The notes beneath the pieces were generated by a model. That model saw only the letters and a list, made by a program, of their open reading frames with translations. It ran no database searches and was not told where the DNA came from. The translations under genes were made by a program, and so were the position numbers. From contig JAGOJY010000020.1 of NCBI GenBank assembly GCA_017994815.1, positions 1-64,000 on the forward strand: a stretch of 64,000 nucleotides of DNA, in the 5' to 3' direction. How positions within the stretch are numbered: the first letter of the stretch is position 1; each line of letters starts with the position of its first letter. Positions 48,056 to 59,929 of this stretch are shown in pieces. Source of the DNA: Acidobacteriota bacterium. GTDB lineage: Bacteria > Acidobacteriota > Polarisedimenticolia > J045.

Positions 48056-48609
48056 TGTCCTCCGAAACCGTCGGCGCCCGCGTCTGGGGGCTGGCCGCCG
48101 AGTTCGAGCGGCCGGCCGACCTGCTGCACGCCGCCGAGCGCGTGCGCGAAGCGGGGTACACGCGCTGGGACGTCCACACGCCGTTCCCGGTGCACGGCCT
48201 GAACGAGGCGATGGGTCTGCGCCTGTCGCGACTGCCGTGGTTCTCGATGGCCTGCGGGATCGTCGGCGGGCTGACCGGGTTCTGGCTGCAGTGGTGGACC
48301 AACGCGCTCGACTACCCGGTGGTGACCAGCGGCAAGCCGCTGTGGGCCGTCCCGGCCAACGTCCCCGTCGCGTTCGAGCTGACGATCCTGTTCTCCGCGG
48401 TCGGGACCTTCGTCGGGATGCTGGTCGCCAACGGCCTGCCCTACCTGTATCACCCGACGTTCAGGAGCCCGCGCCTGCGGCGCGGCACCAACGACCGCTT
48501 CTTCGTCATCATCGAGTCCTCCGATCCGTTGTTCGACGCGCGGGGCACGCGGGAACTGCTCGAAGCGCTGCAGCCGCGGCAGGTCGAGGAGTTGGAGGAC
48601 GAGCCGTGA
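48055..48609 (+). CDS. actD: Alternative complex III subunit ActD (DUF3341)
   Basis: A 184-aa protein with two transmembrane helices (about 60-85 and 100-125) and soluble ends, the DUF3341 pattern. In ACIII structures this subunit packs against ActC/ActF at the membrane. The cytosolic N-domain contains GYTRWDVHTPFPVHGL, a conserved family segment. It overlaps both neighbours (TGATG, GTGA). Confidence 0.9.
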
Positions 48610-49250
48610 TCCCGAAGTGGATCTACCTGCTGATCGTGATCGTCGTGCTGGCCTCGCTCGTGCCGTTCGCGCTGATCGCGCGCTCGCGCTGGGTCAAGTC
48701 GGGCAAGACCCGCATCCGGCTCGTGCAGGACATGGGCGCGCAGTCGAGCTACCGCCCGCAGAGCGAGAACCCGCTGTTCGCCGACGGCCGCGGCATGCGC
48801 CCGCGCGTCCCGGGGACGGTCGCGCGCGGCGAACTGCGGTACGAGCCCGCGGTCGCCTCCGGCCGCAGCGACGACCAGTGGCTCGCGGAGATCCCGCTGG
48901 CGATCGACATGCCGGCGCTCGAGCGCGGCCGCGAGCGCTACGGGATCTACTGCGCGCCGTGCCACGGCCTGGCCGGCAGCGGCGACGGGATCGTCGCCCG
49001 CCGCGCCGAGCAGCTGCAGGAAGGTACGTGGGTGCCGCCTTTGTCGTTCCACGACCCGCAGGTCCGCTCGCGCCCCGCGGGTCACCTGTTCAACACGATT
49101 ACCAACGGGATCCGCAACATGCCGGCCTACGGGCCGCAGATCCCGGTCGAGGACCGCTGGAAGATCGTGGCCTACGTGCGCGCGCTGCAGCTGAGCCAGG
49201 ACGCCACCCTGGACGACGTACCGGCGGAATTCCGGGGATCGCTCCGATGA
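48606..49250 (+). CDS. actE: Alternative complex III subunit ActE, monoheme cytochrome c
   Basis: A 214-aa membrane-anchored cytochrome c: one N-terminal helix (about 5-27) and a cytochrome domain with CAPCH and a later NMPAYG giving the axial Met. It hands electrons from the ActB/ActA relay toward the oxidase. The GTG at 48606 overlaps the actD stop; its own stop overlaps the actF ATG. Confidence 0.92.
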   Translation: MIPKWIYLLIVIVVLASLVPFALIARSRWVKSGKTRIRLVQDMGAQSSYRPQSENPLFADGRGMRPRVPGTVARGELRYEPAVASGRSDDQWLAEIPLAIDMPALERGRERYGIYCAPCHGLAGSGDGIVARRAEQLQEGTWVPPLSFHDPQVRSRPAGHLFNTITNGIRNMPAYGPQIPVEDRWKIVAYVRALQLSQDATLDDVPAEFRGSLR

Positions 49251-50458
49251 GCCGACACGCGGGCGGCCCGGTCGAGCTGACCGACAAGATCGAGTTCCAC
49301 GAACTCGGGCGCACGGTCGCCCGCTGGTCCTTGGTCGTCGCCGCCGCGGGGCTGCTCCTCTGCGCCGGGCTGGCCTTTCTCGACGGCGGGCTGCGCCGGG
49401 TGCTGTTCTCGTACCTCGTCGCCTACGCCTTCTTCCTCAGCATCGCCGTCGGCGCGCTGTTCTTCGTCCTGATCCAGCACGTCACGCGGGCGGGTTGGAG
49501 CGTCGTCATCCGGCGCCTGCCGGAGGCGCTGGGCGCCAACTTCGGCCTTCTGGCCGTGCTGTTCCTGCCGATCCTCCTCGGCTTGCCGCGGCTCTACCGC
49601 TGGGCCGGCGCGGTCCACGACCACCACGTCGAGCGCAAGGCGGCGTACCTGAACCTGCCGTTCTTCACGGTGCGCTGGGTCGTCTACTTCGCCGTGTGGG
49701 GGATCACGGGCTGGCTGTTGTACCGGCGCTCGGTGCTGCAGGACAGCACGGGCGAAACGCGCCTGACGCTGGGGCTGGAGCGGATCAGCGCGATCGCGAT
49801 CATCCCCGCGGCGCTCGTCACCACCTTCGCCGCGTTCGACCTCCTGATGTCGCTCGACCCGCTGTGGTTCAGCACAATCTTCGGCGTCTACTTCTGGTCC
49901 GGCGGGTTCCTCGCGCTGCTCGCGCTCCTGCCGCTGTTGGTGATCGGGCTGCAGCGCAGCGGCCGGCTCAACGCGGCGGTCACCGTCGAGCACTACCACG
50001 ACATGGGCAAGCTGATCTTCGCCTTCACCATCTTCTGGGCCTACATCGCGTTCTCGCAGTACATGCTGATCTGGTACGGCAACATCCCCGAGGAGACGAC
50101 CTGGTTCCTGCGGCGGCAGACCGGCGGCTGGACCGTCTTCGGGGTGGCGCTGATCGTCTTCCACTTTGCCGTGCCGTTCTTCGGACTGATCGCCCGCCGG
50201 GCCAAGCGACGCCTGCCGTGGCTGGCGACGATGGCGATCCTGCTGCTCGTCATGCACTGGGTGGACCTGTACTGGGTGGCGCTACCGGAGTTCGACCCGC
50301 AGTCCGGGCGGGTGCCGCTGCACCTGGCGGACCTCGCGGCGATGGCGCTGGTGGGCGGGCTGTTCCTCTGGGGCGCTGCGCGGCGGCTCGCGGGAGTGCC
50401 GCTGCTTCCGCAGCGCGATCCGCGGCTGGCCGAGTCCCTGGCCTTCGAGAACGTCTGA
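49247..50458 (+). CDS. actF: Alternative complex III subunit ActF (NrfD-like)
   Basis: A 403-aa integral membrane protein of about 10 helices, a paralogue of ActC in the NrfD group. In ACIII it completes the membrane module and probably a proton path. Start ATG at 49247 (ATGA overlap with actE). Two bases separate its stop from the next gene. Confidence 0.9.
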   Translation: MSRHAGGPVELTDKIEFHELGRTVARWSLVVAAAGLLLCAGLAFLDGGLRRVLFSYLVAYAFFLSIAVGALFFVLIQHVTRAGWSVVIRRLPEALGANFGLLAVLFLPILLGLPRLYRWAGAVHDHHVERKAAYLNLPFFTVRWVVYFAVWGITGWLLYRRSVLQDSTGETRLTLGLERISAIAIIPAALVTTFAAFDLLMSLDPLWFSTIFGVYFWSGGFLALLALLPLLVIGLQRSGRLNAAVTVEHYHDMGKLIFAFTIFWAYIAFSQYMLIWYGNIPEETTWFLRRQTGGWTVFGVALIVFHFAVPFFGLIARRAKRRLPWLATMAILLLVMHWVDLYWVALPEFDPQSGRVPLHLADLAAMALVGGLFLWGAARRLAGVPLLPQRDPRLAESLAFENV

Positions 50459-50460
50459 TC

Positions 50461-50787
50461 ATGGCGCACGCGAACCAGCACGACGTCGACACGCGCGCGG
50501 TGTTCCTCGTGGGAGCGCTGGGGGTCGTGCTGCTGATCCTGATCGTGATCCTGCTGCAGATGATGTTTTACCGGGTCGAATCCGACCTCTACGCCAAGAC
50601 GTATGCCGATCCGCAACTCGACGTGGCGCGCGTCAACGCCGAGCAGCTCGAGTTACTCGGCAGTTATTCGTACGTCGACCGCGAGAAAGGTATCATCCGC
50701 ATCCCTGTTCAGCGGGCAATGGAACTGCTCGCGCGCGAGCCTGCGCGAGGTGGCGCTCGACCGCAGGCCGCGCAACCGGAGAAGTGA
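50461..50787 (+). CDS. Small membrane protein of the ACIII/caa3 operon
   Basis: A 108-aa protein with one helix (about 14-38) and a periplasmic segment ending in RIPVQRAMELLA. Proteins with this motif occupy the same place in many ACIII/cytochrome oxidase clusters and may be assembly or accessory subunits; no role is proven. It lies 2 bases after actF and overlaps the SCO gene start. Confidence 0.7.
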   Translation: MAHANQHDVDTRAVFLVGALGVVLLILIVILLQMMFYRVESDLYAKTYADPQLDVARVNAEQLELLGSYSYVDREKGIIRIPVQRAMELLAREPARGGARPQAAQPEK

Positions 50788-51689
50788 TGCGATCGTGGAC
50801 GTCCGCGCGGGGGAACGTCCGCGCGGGCTCCGCCCGGCGGATCGTCCGCTCGTGGCCGCGGCTCGCGGCAATCCTGGCGGTTTCGGCACTCGCCGGCGCG
50901 TTTCCGGCCGCCGCGCAGCTCGCCGGGCCCGTGCCGCCGGAACTCCAGGGGATCGGGATCACGGAGCACCTCGGGGCGCAGCTGCCGCTCGACCTGCAGT
51001 TCGTCGACGAGCAGAACCGGCCCGTGCGGCTCTCCGAGTTGGCCGGCCGCGGCCGCCCGACGATCCTGGCGCTCGTCTACTACGAGTGCCCGATGCTGTG
51101 CACGCTGGTGATCAACGGCCTGGTGGACGGACTGCGCGAGGTTCCGGCGACCGCGGGCAAGGAGTTCGACGTGGTCGCGGTCAGCTTCAACCCGGCCGAG
51201 ACCGCGGAGCTCGCGCGGGCCAAGAAGGAGGGCTACCTCGGCGTCTACGGCCGGCCGGGCAGCGAGGGAGGCTGGCACTTCCTCACCGGGCAGGAGCCGC
51301 AGATCCGCGCGCTGGCCGAGGCGGTCGGTTTCGGCTACCGCTGGATCCCCGAGCGCCGTGAGTTCGCGCACAGCGCCGCGATCTACGTGATCGACCCGCG
51401 CGGGCGGATCGTGCGCTACCTCTACGGGGTCGAGTTTCCGGCGCGCACGCTGCGCCTGTCCCTGGCCGAGGCCGGCGAGGGGAAGATCGGCACCGCGCTC
51501 GACCACGTGCAGCTGTTCTGCTTCCACTACGACCCCGCGGCGGGGCGTTACACGCTCGCGGCGATGAACCTCATGCGCGCCGGGGGGATCCTCGTCGCGC
51601 TCGTGTTCGGGATCTTCCTCGCAGGGCTGTGGCTGCGCGAGCGCCGGCGGCGCATCACGCCGCATCGCGCGGTGGAGTCGACTCGATGA
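50787..51689 (+). CDS. SCO1/SenC-type copper chaperone for cytochrome oxidase
   Basis: A 300-aa membrane-tethered thioredoxin-fold protein. An N-terminal Arg-rich signal/anchor (about 20-45) is followed by the copper site YYECPMLC and a later His in EFAHSAA. A hydrophobic C-terminal helix (about 255-285) adds a second membrane anchor. It delivers Cu to the CuA site of CoxB encoded next. The ATG at 50787 shares a base with the TGA of the small membrane protein; a GTG one codon earlier is also possible. Confidence 0.9.
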   Translation: MRSWTSARGNVRAGSARRIVRSWPRLAAILAVSALAGAFPAAAQLAGPVPPELQGIGITEHLGAQLPLDLQFVDEQNRPVRLSELAGRGRPTILALVYYECPMLCTLVINGLVDGLREVPATAGKEFDVVAVSFNPAETAELARAKKEGYLGVYGRPGSEGGWHFLTGQEPQIRALAEAVGFGYRWIPERREFAHSAAIYVIDPRGRIVRYLYGVEFPARTLRLSLAEAGEGKIGTALDHVQLFCFHYDPAAGRYTLAAMNLMRAGGILVALVFGIFLAGLWLRERRRRITPHRAVESTR

Positions 51690-52666
51690 GCATGGCGACG
51701 TGGAACGGTCCGGCGGCGACGCTCGCGCTGTTGGCCGATGCCGATTTCTGGATGCCGGTGCGCGCCTCGAGCGAGGCGGGCGAGGTGGACTGGCTGTTCT
51801 GGTTCATCTTCTACACCTCGGGCTTCTTCTTCGTCCTGATCATCGGGTTGATGCTGCTGTTCATCCTGCGCTACCGGCGGCGCCGCGTGGACGAGGCCGG
51901 CACCGGCCCGCACCACAACACGGCGCTCGAAGTCGTCTGGACCGCCGTCCCGGTGATGCTCGTTTCGGCGATGTTCTACTTCGGGATGCGGAGCTTCGTC
52001 GGGCAGGTGGTCACTCCGGGCAACGCCTACGAGATCCAGGTCACCGGCCAGAAGTGGAAGTGGTCGTTCACCTACCCCAACGGCTACGTGGACGAGAACC
52101 TGCACGTGCCGGCCGACGTCCCGGTGCGGCTCGTGATGACCTCCAGCGACGTGATCCACAGCCTGTTCGTGCCCGCCTTTCGCCTCAAGCGCGACGTGGT
52201 GCCGGGCCGCTACACCAAGATGTGGTTCCGCGCGATCGAGCCCGGCGAGTACGACATCTACTGCGCGGAGTACTGCGGCACCAGCCACTCGGACATGCTG
52301 TCCAAGTGCGTGGTGCACCCGCCCGGCGGGTTCGAGAAGTGGCTGGAAGAGGCCGCCAACTTCGTGACGCGCATGCCACCGGTCGAGGCCGGCGAACGGT
52401 TGTACAAGGTGCGCGGCTGCAGCCAGTGCCACAGCGTCGGTGGCCAGCCCGGCATCGGGCCGACGTTCAAGGGCTTGTTCGGCCACACGCAGGTGCTCGC
52501 CGGCGGCGGCAACGTCACCGTGGACGAGAACTACATCCGGCAGTCGATCCTCGAGCCGCAGGCGCAGGTCGCTGCCGGGTTCGACCCGGTGATGCCGACC
52601 TACCAGGGCCGCCTGAAAGACCCCGAGATCGCGGCCCTGATCGAGTACATCAAGTCGCTCCGCTGA
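51686..52666 (+). CDS. ctaC: Cytochrome c oxidase subunit II fused to cytochrome c (caa3 type)
   Basis: A 326-aa subunit. Two N-terminal helices (about 40-65 and 75-110), a cupredoxin domain with the CuA ligands [12 protein letters not shown], and a C-terminal cytochrome c domain with CSQCH and a later VMPTYQG for the axial Met. The fusion defines a caa3 oxidase that takes electrons directly from the ACIII side. Its ATG overlaps the SCO stop. Confidence 0.94.
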   Translation: MSMATWNGPAATLALLADADFWMPVRASSEAGEVDWLFWFIFYTSGFFFVLIIGLMLLFILRYRRRRVDEAGTGPHHNTALEVVWTAVPVMLVSAMFYFGMRSFVGQVVTPGNAYEIQVTGQKWKWSFTYPNGYVDENLHVPADVPVRLVMTSSDVIHSLFVPAFRLKRDVVPGRYTKMWFRAIEPGEYDIYCAEYCGTSHSDMLSKCVVHPPGGFEKWLEEAANFVTRMPPVEAGERLYKVRGCSQCHSVGGQPGIGPTFKGLFGHTQVLAGGGNVTVDENYIRQSILEPQAQVAAGFDPVMPTYQGRLKDPEIAALIEYIKSLR

Positions 52667-52688
52667 GACGGACCGGCCAGAGGCGACG

Positions 52689-54362
<1,674 letters not shown>

Positions 54363-54366
54363 GGCG

Positions 54367-55440
54367 ATGGCCCATGTCGAGCACCACGCCGGCCCGGCGC
54401 ACGTGGCGCACCACTTCGAGACCGCCGACCAGCAGCTCTCGTCCGGCAAGCTCGGCATGTGGATCTTCCTCGCGACCGAGGTCCTGCTGTTCGGCGGGCT
54501 GTTCACGGCCTACGCGGTGTACCGCTCGCACCATCCCGAGATCTTCCAGTACGCGCACCTGTACCTGAACAAGATCCTCGGCGGCATCAACACCCTGGTC
54601 CTGATCTGCTCCAGCCTGACGATGGCCTGGGCCGTGCGCGCGGCGCAGCTCGGCAAGCGCCGCTTCGCGGCGTGGCTGATGCTGGCCACGCTGGTGTTCG
54701 CGTGCGCGTTCCTCGGCATCAAGTACGTCGAGTACAAGGACAAGTGGGAAGAGGGCCTGTTGTGGGGCAAGCGCTTCGCGCCGCACGAGGCCCCGCACGG
54801 GCTCGAGCACGCGACTTTGACCGGGCGCACCGCGGTGACCGCGCCGCTCGGCGCGCCGGGCGTCGGTGGGTTCGCCGGCGACGCGATCTCGCCCAGCACC
54901 GTCGTGCCGGCCGAGGTCGGGGCGCAGGGCGGGCCGACCGGGCCGCAGGGCAGCGCGGCCGAGGGGCAGGGGGCTTCGACCAAGCCGCCGGGTGAGCCGG
55001 GGCATCCCGGGACCAGCCCGGCCGAGAGCACGCCCGGGGTCCCGCCCGCCCCGGCCGCGGCCAACCTCGCCGCGGCTGTCGCCGGCGTCGTCGCCAGCCC
55101 GCCGGTCGCCGGGCAGGGCGGCGGCGACCGCACGCTGATCGCGCCGCCGGCGATCGGCCCGACCGGCATGGCGCGCGGCCAGCTCGAGCGCCTCGACCGG
55201 GCGCGCGACGCGCGCCCGCGAAACGTGCACATCTTTTTCGGGATCTACTTCGCGATGACCGGCCTGCACGGGCTGCACGTCCTGGCGGGGATGGCGGCGA
55301 TCGGCTGGGTCCTGCGGCGGACGCTGCGCGGCGATTTCTCCGCCGTCTACTTCACGCCCGTCGACCTCGCCGGCCTGTACTGGCATCTCGTGGACCTGAT
55401 CTGGATCTTCCTCTTCCCGCTCCTGTACCTGATCACCTGA
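54367..55440 (+). CDS. ctaE: Cytochrome c oxidase subunit III with a long low-complexity insert
   Basis: A 357-aa subunit. The usual helices flank a Gly/Pro/Ala/Ser-rich stretch of about 125 residues (about 150-278) between the early helices (LGMWIFLATEVLLFGG, then ILGGINTLVLICSS) and the last ones (FFGIYFAMTGLHGLHVL, then YWHLVDLIWIFLF). The insert keeps the frame and codon style, so it is real. The core fits subunit III, which stabilises proton uptake in subunit I. It follows ctaD by 4 bases. Confidence 0.88.
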   Translation: MAHVEHHAGPAHVAHHFETADQQLSSGKLGMWIFLATEVLLFGGLFTAYAVYRSHHPEIFQYAHLYLNKILGGINTLVLICSSLTMAWAVRAAQLGKRRFAAWLMLATLVFACAFLGIKYVEYKDKWEEGLLWGKRFAPHEAPHGLEHATLTGRTAVTAPLGAPGVGGFAGDAISPSTVVPAEVGAQGGPTGPQGSAAEGQGASTKPPGEPGHPGTSPAESTPGVPPAPAAANLAAAVAGVVASPPVAGQGGGDRTLIAPPAIGPTGMARGQLERLDRARDARPRNVHIFFGIYFAMTGLHGLHVLAGMAAIGWVLRRTLRGDFSAVYFTPVDLAGLYWHLVDLIWIFLFPLLYLIT

Positions 55441-55450
55441 GGTGACGCCG

Positions 55451-55819
55451 ATGCGCGACGATCACGCCGCCGCCGTTCACGACCCCGCGGTCCCGCACGT
55501 GCACATCGTGCCGGCGCGGGTCCTGCTCGCCGTCTGGGGCGCGCTGATGCTCCTGACCTTCGTCACCGTCGCCGTGACGTGGGTCAACCTCGGCCCGCTG
55601 AACCTGTGGGTGGCCCTCGGCATCGCGACCGTCAAGGCCTCGCTGGTGGCGCTGTACTTCATGCACCTGCGCTACGACAGCCCGTTCAACGGGCTGATCC
55701 TCGTGATCGCGCTGGCGTTCGTCGCGCTCCTGGTCGGCGGTTCGCTCACCGACACGCGCGAGTACCAGCCGGACCTGATCCCGGGCTACGCCCCGGCGCT
55801 GCAGGAGCAGCCGAAGTGA
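55451..55819 (+). CDS. ctaF: Cytochrome c oxidase subunit IV (prokaryotic)
   Basis: A 122-aa protein with three helices (about 25-45, 52-75, 85-105) in the pattern of prokaryotic subunit IV ([16 protein letters not shown]). The ATG at 55451 is used because GAGGTGA lies 5-6 bases upstream; a GTG at 55442 is open but less likely. Its stop overlaps the next gene. Confidence 0.9.
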   Translation: MRDDHAAAVHDPAVPHVHIVPARVLLAVWGALMLLTFVTVAVTWVNLGPLNLWVALGIATVKASLVALYFMHLRYDSPFNGLILVIALAFVALLVGGSLTDTREYQPDLIPGYAPALQEQPK

Positions 55820-56412
55820 GCGCGCGCGAGGAGGGGGACCCGCGCCGCACGCGCGAGGAACCGCAGCCGGAGGGGACCGGCCGCTTTGGCCTGTACGTGT
55901 TCCTCGGCTCGCTGACGATGCTGTTCGGCGCGAGCATCCTGTCGTACCTGTTGATCCGCGCGAACGCCGCGACCTGGCCCCCGCCGAACGCCCCGGCGCT
56001 GCCCTGGGCCGGCCTGTTGTTCAGCACGGTCGTGATCCTCGCCGCGAGCGCGACGATCCAGTGGGCGCTCGGCAGCATCCGCGCCGGCAACGCCGCCGGG
56101 CTGCGCACCGGGCTCGCCGCGACCTGCGTCTTGTCCCTGGTGTTCCTCGTCAGCCAGTACCTGAACTGGGTCCGCGTCCTGCCGGGCGCGCGCGCCGCGC
56201 CGAACCTGCACAGCTTCATCTTCTACGTCCTGACCGGGCTGCACGCGCTGCACGTCCTCGGCGGGCTGGTCGTCCTCGGCGTGGTGACCTCGCGCGCCTG
56301 GCGCGGCGCGTACACGGCCCGGCTCCACGCCGGCGTCAGCTACGCCACGCTGTACTGGCACTACCTCGACGTGGTCTGGATCGTGATGTTCCTGGTGCTG
56401 TTCGTGTTCTGA
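55816..56412 (+). CDS. Second heme-copper oxidase subunit III-like protein
   Basis: A 198-aa membrane protein of five helices with [19 protein letters not shown] and [16 protein letters not shown], the signature of subunit III. It is shorter than ctaE, lacks its insert and is separated from it by ctaF. Paired subunit III genes are known in ACIII/caa3 clusters. The GTG at 55816 overlaps the ctaF stop. It closes the operon; the next gene is convergent. Confidence 0.85.
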   Translation: MSAREEGDPRRTREEPQPEGTGRFGLYVFLGSLTMLFGASILSYLLIRANAATWPPPNAPALPWAGLLFSTVVILAASATIQWALGSIRAGNAAGLRTGLAATCVLSLVFLVSQYLNWVRVLPGARAAPNLHSFIFYVLTGLHALHVLGGLVVLGVVTSRAWRGAYTARLHAGVSYATLYWHYLDVVWIVMFLVLFVF

Positions 56413-56423
56413 CCCGGCGCCCT

Positions 56424-56921
56424 TCACTTGGCCGCGCGCCGCCGCGGCTGCCGGTCGCGCTCGCGTTCCCGCAGCTCGCGCTCGGTGACCTCGACGGTCG
56501 TCCGCGCCCCCGGCAACCCGCGCGAGCCGAGTTCCTGGAACTCCTCCTGCAGGTGCTGCAGCTCGTCGTCCGACAGCCCCTCGAGGTCGATCATCTCGTT
56601 GCGCGCGCCCTTGATGCTGCGGATCAGCTCGTCCAGCTTGAGGTGGATGGCGCGCGCGTCGCGGTTCTGCGTGTTCTGGATCAGGAACACCATCAGGAAC
56701 GTGACGATCGTCGTGCCGGTGTTGATCACGAGCTGCCACGTGTCGGAGAAGTGGAAGAAGCGCCCCGACAGCGCCCAGGTGACGACCACGGCGCAGGCGA
56801 GGACGAAGGCCCAGACCGAGCCGACGGCCGTCGCGGCGTGCTCGGAGAAGGCGCGGAACATCTCGGCCGCCGGCCGGCGGCCGGCCTGCTCCGCGGGGGA
56901 CGGCTTACGGGGCTCGGCCAT
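56424..56921 (-). CDS. Low-affinity iron permease-family (Fet4-like) membrane protein
   Basis: A 165-aa protein of two membrane helices (about 38-62 and 67-88) and a long charged cytosolic tail, matching the bacterial low-affinity iron permease domain ([31 protein letters not shown]). Transport itself is not proven for the short bacterial forms. The ATG at 56921 comes 10 bases after the stop of the upstream membrane gene, so they are probably one unit. Confidence 0.75.
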   Translation of the reverse strand: MAEPRKPSPAEQAGRRPAAEMFRAFSEHAATAVGSVWAFVLACAVVVTWALSGRFFHFSDTWQLVINTGTTIVTFLMVFLIQNTQNRDARAIHLKLDELIRSIKGARNEMIDLEGLSDDELQHLQEEFQELGSRGLPGARTTVEVTERELRERERDRQPRRRAAK

Positions 56922-56931
56922 GTGTTTAACG

Positions 56932-57996
56932 CTACACGAGTTCCCGTAAAGGTCCACAAATGCCCGGCCTGCGGACCGCGGCGCCGAGCCCCCGCAGCAG
57001 CACCGGGACCAGGACCAGCGCCAGCGGCAGGAACAGCCGCACCTCGCGGATCCTCCCGAACAGGAACTGCAGCAGGACGTAGGGCACGAAGACCAGCAAA
57101 AGGCGCCGCCACGGGCGCGGGAGGCTGCGCCACGTCAGGAGCGGCAGGATCCAGGCCACGCCCCAGAGCGCGGCCGCCCACGCGGGCCACGACGGCCCGC
57201 CGAAGTTCGCGGCCAGGTAGCGCCCCACGGTCCCGCCGCCGGACCACTCCAACGGACCGAGCAGAAGGCGCAGGCCCACGAACGGCACGGCCCAGGCGAG
57301 GAGCAGCGCCGCGGTGCGCCGCGCGAGGCGCGGCCACGGTTCCTCGCCGTAGCGCAGGGCGGCGTGGACGCCGGCCGCGAAGACGACGGTTTCGCGGTTC
57401 AGGGCGCCGAGCAGGACGAGCGGGAGCAGCCAGCGATCGTGGCGCTCGACCGTGGCCACCGCCACGGCGGCCCAGATCGCGAGGTCGAGCGGCGAGTCGG
57501 GCGCGAACCAGTACCACGCGAACGACGGCGGGTGGAGCGCCGCCAACAGCAGCGTGCCGGCGAGCGGCCACGGCGACGCGAACCAGTGCGCGAGGTAGCG
57601 CCGGAACAGGACCAGCAGCGCCAGCGTCCAGGCGAAGCGCGACGCCACGTACGCGCCGCGGACCGCCGCGCTGCGCGGCAGGCCGGCCGCCTCCAGCGGC
57701 GCCGCCGCCACTTCCGCGAGCAGCGGCGAGAGCACCCGGTAACCCCAGGGCGACTGGCCCGCGCCGGCCAGGATCCGCTCGTGCCGCTCGAGCTGGTCGG
57801 CCGCGCCGCCGAACTCGACCCGCGAGGCGTGGAACAGCGCCAGGAGCAGCGCCAGGCCGACCCACAGCAGCAGGCGCACCGATCGCGGCGAGAGCAGGCG
57901 CTCGTCGACGCTGGGGGGCGCTGACGCGATCACGGTGCCGTCCGGGAAGGTCGGCGGGCTGCCCACGATTGTGCCGGACGGCGCCGGCCCGGGCAC
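56932..57996 (-). CDS. Polytopic membrane protein of unknown function
   Basis: A 354-aa protein with about nine helices, Leu/Ala/Trp-rich, with polar loops such as [13 protein letters not shown] between helices 1 and 2. The pattern recalls GT-C-like glycosyltransferases or EpsG-like proteins, but I see no decisive motif. The start is uncertain: a GTG at 57996 gives a disordered 30-residue tail; a later start at the first helix is as likely. It precedes the iron permease-like gene by 10 bases. Confidence 0.55.
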   Translation of the reverse strand: MPGPAPSGTIVGSPPTFPDGTVIASAPPSVDERLLSPRSVRLLLWVGLALLLALFHASRVEFGGAADQLERHERILAGAGQSPWGYRVLSPLLAEVAAAPLEAAGLPRSAAVRGAYVASRFAWTLALLVLFRRYLAHWFASPWPLAGTLLLAALHPPSFAWYWFAPDSPLDLAIWAAVAVATVERHDRWLLPLVLLGALNRETVVFAAGVHAALRYGEEPWPRLARRTAALLLAWAVPFVGLRLLLGPLEWSGGGTVGRYLAANFGGPSWPAWAAALWGVAWILPLLTWRSLPRPWRRLLLVFVPYVLLQFLFGRIREVRLFLPLALVLVPVLLRGLGAAVRRPGICGPLRELV

Positions 57997-58079
57997 GTCC
58001 CGGGCGCGAACGGGTTTTTTTCGGTAGTCTTTGCGGCTTCGCGCCGCGCCCGGCGCGCGCCACCGGGGGAGATCCGGGC

Positions 58080-59885
58080 TTGGACCTGCGCAACGTAGCG
58101 ATCATCGCCCACGTCGACCACGGCAAGACGACCCTGGTCGACGCGATGCTGCACCAGAGCGGCGTGTTCCGGGCCAACGAGGACGTCGCCGTGCGCGTGC
58201 TCGACTCCAACGAACTGGAGCGCGAGCGCGGCATCACGATCCTGGCCAAGCACACGGCCGTCCACTACCGCGGCACGAAGATCAACATCGTGGACACGCC
58301 GGGCCACAGCGATTTCGGCGGCGAGGTCGAGCGCGCGCTGAGCATGGTCGACGGCGCGCTGCTGTTGGTCGATGCCTCGGAAGGGCCGCTGCCGCAGACG
58401 CGCTACGTGCTGCGCAAGGCGCTGGAGGCGCGGCTGCCGGCGGTGGTCGTCGTCAACAAGATCGACCGGCAGGACGCGCGCCCGGCGGAGGTCCTCAACG
58501 AGATCTACGACCTGTTCATCGACCTCGACGCGACCGAGCAGCAGCTCGACTTTCCGGTGCTGTACGTCAACGCCAAGGCCGGGATCTGCCGGACCGCGCC
58601 GGACGCGCCGGACCGCGACCTCACGCCGCTGTTCGAGGCCCTCCTCGCGCACGTCCCGGCACCGGCCGGCGACGCGGCCGGACCGCTGCAGGTGCTGGTC
58701 GCCAACCTCGATTACAGCGACTACCTGGGCCGGCTGGCGATCGGGCGCGTGTTCGGCGGCACCGCGCGCTCGGGCGCGCCGGTCGCGCTGGCGCGCCACG
58801 ACGGGTCGCTGGTCACGGCGAAGGCCACCTCGCTGTTCGTCTTCGACGGGCTGGAGCGGGTGGTGGTGGACGCCGCCCCCTGCGGCGAGATCGTCGCGCT
58901 GGCCGGGCTGGAACAGGTCCAGATCGGCGAAACCGTCACCTCGGTCGAGAACCCCGCGCCGCTGCCGCCTTTGCACGTGGACGAGCCGACCCTGTCGATG
59001 GTGTTCTCGGTCAACACCTCGCCGTTCGCCGGCCGGGAAGGGAAGTACGTCACCTCGCGCCACATCCGCGAGCGGCTGGAGAAGGAGCTGTTGACGAACG
59101 TCTCGATCCGGGTCCAGCCCGCGGCGACGACCGAGGCGTTCCAGGTGATGGGCCGCGGCGAGCTGCAGCTCGCGATCCTGATCGAGACGATGCGCCGCGA
59201 GGGGTTCGAGCTGTCGGTCTCCAACCCGGAGGTGATCACGCGGACTTCCGACGGCGAGCGGCAGGAGCCGCTGGAGCTGTTCGTCGTGGACGTGGCCGAG
59301 GCGTACCTCGGTGTCGTGCTGGAGAAGATGGCGATCCGCAAGGGCAAGCTGGTCAAGATGGTCAACCACGGCTCGGGACGGGCGCAGCTCGAGTTCCACG
59401 TCCCGACCCGCGGGCTGATCGGCGTGCGCACCGAGCTCCTGACCGACACCCGCGGAACGGCGGTGATGAACAGCCTCCTCGAGGGCTGGACGCCGTGGCA
59501 GGGCGAGATCGTGCGCCGGCCGACCGGCGTGCTGGTGGCCGACCGCGCCGGCGAGACGACGGCCTACGCGCTGGACCACCTCGAGAGCCGCGGGGAGCTG
59601 TTCGTCGGGCCGGGCACCCCGGTCTACGAGGGCATGATCGTCGGCGAGAACTCGCGCTCCGACGACATCGACGCCAACGTCACCAAGACCAAGAAGCTGA
59701 CCAATATGCGCGCGTCGACGGCCGACGACGCGATCCGGCTGACCCCGCACCGCGAGCTGAACCTCGAGCAGGCGCTGGAGTTCATCAACAACGACGAGCT
59801 GGTCGAGGTCACCCCGCAGTCGATCCGGCTTCGCAAGCGCGTCCTGGCCGTGCAGCAGCGCTACAAGAGCCAGGGCCGGGGATAG
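58080..59885 (+). CDS. typA: Ribosome-associated GTPase TypA/BipA
   Basis: A 601-aa translational GTPase. G1 AHVDHGKTT (about residues 9-17), G3 DTPGHSDF, G4 NKID; then EF-G-like domains II, III, V and a C-terminal domain ([18 protein letters not shown], then [18 protein letters not shown]). It helps ribosome assembly and stress adaptation. The TTG at 58080 is the only start at the right place and is preceded by GGGGGAG. Confidence 0.93.
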   Translation: MDLRNVAIIAHVDHGKTTLVDAMLHQSGVFRANEDVAVRVLDSNELERERGITILAKHTAVHYRGTKINIVDTPGHSDFGGEVERALSMVDGALLLVDASEGPLPQTRYVLRKALEARLPAVVVVNKIDRQDARPAEVLNEIYDLFIDLDATEQQLDFPVLYVNAKAGICRTAPDAPDRDLTPLFEALLAHVPAPAGDAAGPLQVLVANLDYSDYLGRLAIGRVFGGTARSGAPVALARHDGSLVTAKATSLFVFDGLERVVVDAAPCGEIVALAGLEQVQIGETVTSVENPAPLPPLHVDEPTLSMVFSVNTSPFAGREGKYVTSRHIRERLEKELLTNVSIRVQPAATTEAFQVMGRGELQLAILIETMRREGFELSVSNPEVITRTSDGERQEPLELFVVDVAEAYLGVVLEKMAIRKGKLVKMVNHGSGRAQLEFHVPTRGLIGVRTELLTDTRGTAVMNSLLEGWTPWQGEIVRRPTGVLVADRAGETTAYALDHLESRGELFVGPGTPVYEGMIVGENSRSDDIDANVTKTKKLTNMRASTADDAIRLTPHRELNLEQALEFINNDELVEVTPQSIRLRKRVLAVQQRYKSQGRG

Positions 59886-59929
59886 CCGCGGATCGCTTCC
59901 CGTACAATGTGCCGGAGGAGGCCCGAGGC

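Noticed and set aside
57987-58021. A GCCCGGG stem followed by seven Ts, like a + strand terminator
   Set aside because: Ten bases separate stem and T run, and no + strand gene ends just upstream; the region is the start of a minus strand gene and the typA leader.
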